Assembly (NCBI GenBank): GCA_955652395.1
Contig: CATPBJ010000184.1
Location: forward strand, 1-64,000
Length of the DNA: 64,000 nucleotides
Direction: 5' to 3'
Origin: an uncultured Terriglobales bacterium
GTDB lineage: Bacteria > Acidobacteriota > Terriglobia > Terriglobales > Acidobacteriaceae
The notes under the pieces were generated by a model. That model made no database searches and was not told the DNA's origin. It saw nothing but the letters and a program-made list of their open reading frames with translations. Below, piece after piece: positions 61,055 through 64,000 of the stretch; position 1 is the first letter of the stretch; each line of letters starts with the position of its first letter. Made by a program: the position numbers and the translations under genes.

Positions 61055-61627
61055 ATGGCTGATGCCGGTCCGCTTAGAGATATCCGCAGTCAACTCAAAA
61101 CCCGCATGGACAAAGCAGTGGAAGATTTTCGCAAGGCGATGGCTGCAACCCGCACCGGGCGGGCCTCGGTGCACATGCTGGATGCGGTCAGCGTGGACTA
61201 CTACGGTTCGCAGATGCCGCTGAACCAGATTGCCCAGGTGCACGCGCCGGAGCCGCAGCTCATTACGGTGCAGCCGTTTGATCCGTCGTCGTTGGCGGCG
61301 ATTGAGAAGGCGATTCGCGGCGCCGACCTCGGGCTCAACCCGATGAACGACGGCAAGATTATCCGCGTGCCGGTGCCGCCGCTGACGGAAGAACGCCGCA
61401 AAGACATGGTCAAACACCTGCACAAGATGTTGGAGGAACACCGGACTGCGGTGCGCAATATCCGCCGCGATGGGAACGACGCCATTAAGAAGGCCAGCAA
61501 GGACAAGAAAATCGCTGAAGACGACGAAAAACGGGCCATGGACGAAATCCAGAAACTGACGGATGACGAAATTAAGAAGATGGAAGACATGAGCAAAGGG
61601 AAGGAGAAGGAAGTGATGGAGATCTAG
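61055..61627 (+). CDS. frr: Ribosome recycling factor
   Basis: RTGRASVHMLDAVSVDYYGSQMPLNQIA, NDGKIIRVPVPPLTEERRKDMVK. Confidence 0.97.
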   Translation: MADAGPLRDIRSQLKTRMDKAVEDFRKAMAATRTGRASVHMLDAVSVDYYGSQMPLNQIAQVHAPEPQLITVQPFDPSSLAAIEKAIRGADLGLNPMNDGKIIRVPVPPLTEERRKDMVKHLHKMLEEHRTAVRNIRRDGNDAIKKASKDKKIAEDDEKRAMDEIQKLTDDEIKKMEDMSKGKEKEVMEI

Positions 61628-61628
61628 G

Positions 61629-61670
61629 GGGCCTCGGACCTCGGACTTCAGACCTCCAAAATTCGGACCT
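61629..61670. repeat. Heptad array downstream of frr
   Basis: GGGCCTC GGACCTC GGACTTC AGACCTC CAAAATT CGGACCT. Confidence 0.85.
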
Positions 61671-61841
61671 TCGCTCGCAATTATCAAAAGCCAGGACGAG
61701 GAATTTCCAACCTCACTTCCATAGCCTCAAACGCTCATTTCTTCATCAGTAACCCGCTTTTATAACCTCCAGAACCAGCGTCCAGAGCGGGAATTACTTA
61801 AATACTCTGTCCGAGAGTAACGCAACTTCTCTAAGCTGAGA

Positions 61842-62364
61842 GTGTTTTCATCCCAGTACCACGAATACCCAACTTCTAGCCTGGTTGACACAGTACAGAC
61901 CGTGGATGTCAGCAGCGTATCGAACTATGCCATCTGCTTCTTCAACAACAGCTGGTTCAGTCCGAACAGCCTGTTGGGCAATTCCTCGATGGAGGTGGGA
62001 CAGCGAATCTTCGGGGGCACGGTCAGCGGCAGCACCTTTACTCCGGATTTCATCTCGTTGCGACGGCAGGGCGTGTACGGGCTTGTCGTCCCCGGCAGCG
62101 TGACGGTCACCAACGGTAACGCGGGCAACTTCCAGTTGCCTGAACACCGGGCTTCTGGGGCTGTCGCTCGGCGGACCCCTAACCGTGAATACGGGTGCGG
62201 GAACTCTGTTCTTCCCGGGCAACAGCAACACCCTGACTCTCACGGATCTGCAGCCCGCAAGCGCTACGGCCTCGGTTGGGGTGGTGGCACGCGGGCTTGT
62301 TCTGAAAGACACGACCAGCGGCGATGCTGTGCTGTGGGCGCATCGCGTTCGGAAAGTGCAGTAG
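61842..62364 (+). pseudogene. Fragment of an exported hypothetical protein with a frameshift near 62145
   Basis: Frame 1 ...TVTNGNAGNFQL continues in a second frame as LNTGLLGLSLGGPLTVNTGAGTLFFPGNSNTLTLTDLQPASATASVGVVARGLVLKDTTSGDAVLWAHRVRKVQ*. Confidence 0.5.
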
Positions 62365-62442
62365 CAGAGGGTCGCAGATGTTGCAGCGGGCGGCCACAGG
62401 CCGTCCGCTTTTTTCTGTTCGAAGCCTTATAATCGTTCGACC

Positions 62443-64000
62443 ATGATGAAGGTTGTGCATGCGGCCTGTCCGCACGATTGCCCTGATGCTTGCGGCGTTC
62501 TGATCACGGTTGAAAATGACCGCGCTACCAGGATCCAGGGCGACCCCGCGCATCCGGTGACTCGCGGTTTCCTGTGCGCCAAGGTGGCCAAGTATCTGGA
62601 TCGCGTGTATTCGCCGGATCGGGTGCTCTATCCCATGCGGCGGGTGCGGCCGAAGGGTTCATTGGCGAACGGCAAGACGGATCTTCGATCCATCCGGACG
62701 GGGTTGAGCCCCGTCCCGACACCGTCGGTGCCGATGCATGGGGCCGGGGATTTTGTGCGCATTTCCTGGGATGAAGCGCTCGACGAAATTGGCTCGCGAT
62801 TCCGAAAGATCGCTTCAGATTTTGGCAGCGAGGCTATTCTGCCTTACTCCTACGGGGGCACGCTGGGCGCCCTCAATGGCGCGTCTATGGACAGGCGTTT
62901 CTTCCATCGGCTGGGCGCGTCGCAACTGGCCCGTAACATTTGCTCCGCGGCGGGCGAGGCGGGGCTGAAGTCTGTGATCGGCATCAAGCTGGGCACTGAC
63001 CCGGAGCAGTTCACGCACTCGCGCTATATCATTGCGTGGGCCGCGAATATTCACGGCAACAACGTCCATCTGTGGCCTTTCATCGCGGAAGCGCGTCGCA
63101 AAGGCGCCAAGCTGGTCGTGATTGATCCGTATCGCACGCGCACTGCGGCCTGTGCGGACTGGTATCTTCCCATCAATCCCGGAACCGACGCGGCGCTGGC
63201 GCTGGGCATGATGCATGTCATCTTCAACGATGGACTGCACGACGCCGACTATCTTGCCCGCTACACTTTGGGCTCCGACCAGCTGCGCGAAAAGGTGCAG
63301 GAATACTCGCCGGAGCGGGTGGAGAAGTGGACGGGCATTGCGGCGTCTGACATCGTCAAGCTGGCCCGCGAGTACGCGACCACGCACCCGGCGGTGATCC
63401 GGTTGAACTATGGCGTGCAGCGCTCCGAGGGTGGTGGCATGGCTACGCGCGCCATTACCATGCTGCCTTGCGTCATCGGCTCCTGGAAGGAAGTTGGCGG
63501 CGGGCTTCAGCTTTCCACCAGCGGCGCTTTTGGGCTGAATAAGGACGCCCTGGAGCGGACCGACCTCATTGAAAAGGCGCTGGGCCGGCCCGCGCGCACG
63601 GTCAACATGGTAGAACTGGGCACGGCGCTCAACACGCTGGGAGATCCGCCAGTCAAAGCGCTCTTCGTCTACAACTCGAATCCCGCTGCGGTTTGTCCGA
63701 ATCACAACCTGGTGATTCAAGGCCTGCGTCGTCCGGACTTGTTCACCGTGGTGCATGAGCAGTTCTTTACCGATACCGTCGACTATGCTGACATCGTGCT
63801 TCCGGCGACCACGTACTTTGAGCACAAGGACCTGCAGGGTGCGTATGGGCACTACTATCTGCAAATGTCGGATGCGGCCATCGAACCGCTGGGCGAATGC
63901 CGTTCCAACGTCGAAGTGTTTCGCGCCCTGGCCGGACGCATGGGATTTGAGGAGGACTGTTTCCATGAATCCGTCGACCAGATGATCGATGCGGCGCTGC
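62443..64000 (+). CDS. Molybdopterin oxidoreductase (truncated by window end), not in ORF track
   Basis: MMKVVHAACPHDCPDACGVLITVENDRATRIQGDPAHPVTRGFLCAK...GDFVRISWDEALDEIGSRF...VYNSNPAAVCPN. Confidence 0.93.
   Translation, partial: MMKVVHAACPHDCPDACGVLITVENDRATRIQGDPAHPVTRGFLCAKVAKYLDRVYSPDRVLYPMRRVRPKGSLANGKTDLRSIRTGLSPVPTPSVPMHGAGDFVRISWDEALDEIGSRFRKIASDFGSEAILPYSYGGTLGALNGASMDRRFFHRLGASQLARNICSAAGEAGLKSVIGIKLGTDPEQFTHSRYIIAWAANIHGNNVHLWPFIAEARRKGAKLVVIDPYRTRTAACADWYLPINPGTDAALALGMMHVIFNDGLHDADYLARYTLGSDQLREKVQEYSPERVEKWTGIAASDIVKLAREYATTHPAVIRLNYGVQRSEGGGMATRAITMLPCVIGSWKEVGGGLQLSTSGAFGLNKDALERTDLIEKALGRPARTVNMVELGTALNTLGDPPVKALFVYNSNPAAVCPNHNLVIQGLRRPDLFTVVHEQFFTDTVDYADIVLPATTYFEHKDLQGAYGHYYLQMSDAAIEPLGECRSNVEVFRALAGRMGFEEDCFHESVDQMIDAAL
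62696..62716. repeat. Palindrome GGACGGGG-TTGAG-CCCCGTCC inside the molybdopterin oxidoreductase
   Basis: 8-bp perfect arms; similar arms to the intergenic hairpin at 25843-25865. Confidence 0.8.

Noticed and set aside
21711-61670. Heptad arrays considered as CRISPR or VNTR loci
   Set aside because: No 20-50 bp repeat/spacer layout and no cas genes; unit is 7 bp and degenerate
62815-63966. 383-aa minus-strand ORF
   Set aside because: Antisense to the molybdopterin oxidoreductase, which has clear family motifs

Overview
This 64 kb window looks like an ordinary, gene-dense stretch of a GC-rich bacterial chromosome, most likely Acidobacteriota (inferred from gene content and recognised small families; not verified). 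Main blocks: tRNA-Pro; a kdp K+ uptake operon (kdpF-A-B-C) with kdpE and a KdpD split into two divergently transcribed genes; dnaB, rpoD and dnaG; an ABC permease, lipoprotein, mltG and ruvX; carD, greA, a CDP-alcohol phosphatidyltransferase and an isoaspartyl peptidase; a large Oar-like TonB receptor; a mixed block including a histone H1-like protein; a 2-oxoacid dehydrogenase/lipoylation cluster (E2, E1beta, E1alpha, lipB, lpd); hemB, a histidine kinase and mutS2; rplM-rpsI and rpsB-tsf-pyrH-frr; and a molybdopterin oxidoreductase running off the right edge. The most unexplained signal is a family of degenerate, phase-locked 7-bp tandem repeats in more than 20 intergenic gaps. One pair of arrays lies inside the dnaG reading frame. 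Palindromic intergenic elements likewise appear in frame inside lipB, mutS2 and the molybdopterin oxidoreductase. Other points of interest: a KdpE-box-like site, several decaying pseudogenes (PP2C phosphatase, metallophosphoesterase, S24-like regulator, GIY-YIG, a small Acidobacterial family), a 24-bp-arm hairpin, and an orphan terminator-like hairpin. No CRISPR array, prophage, integron or transposase was recognised.
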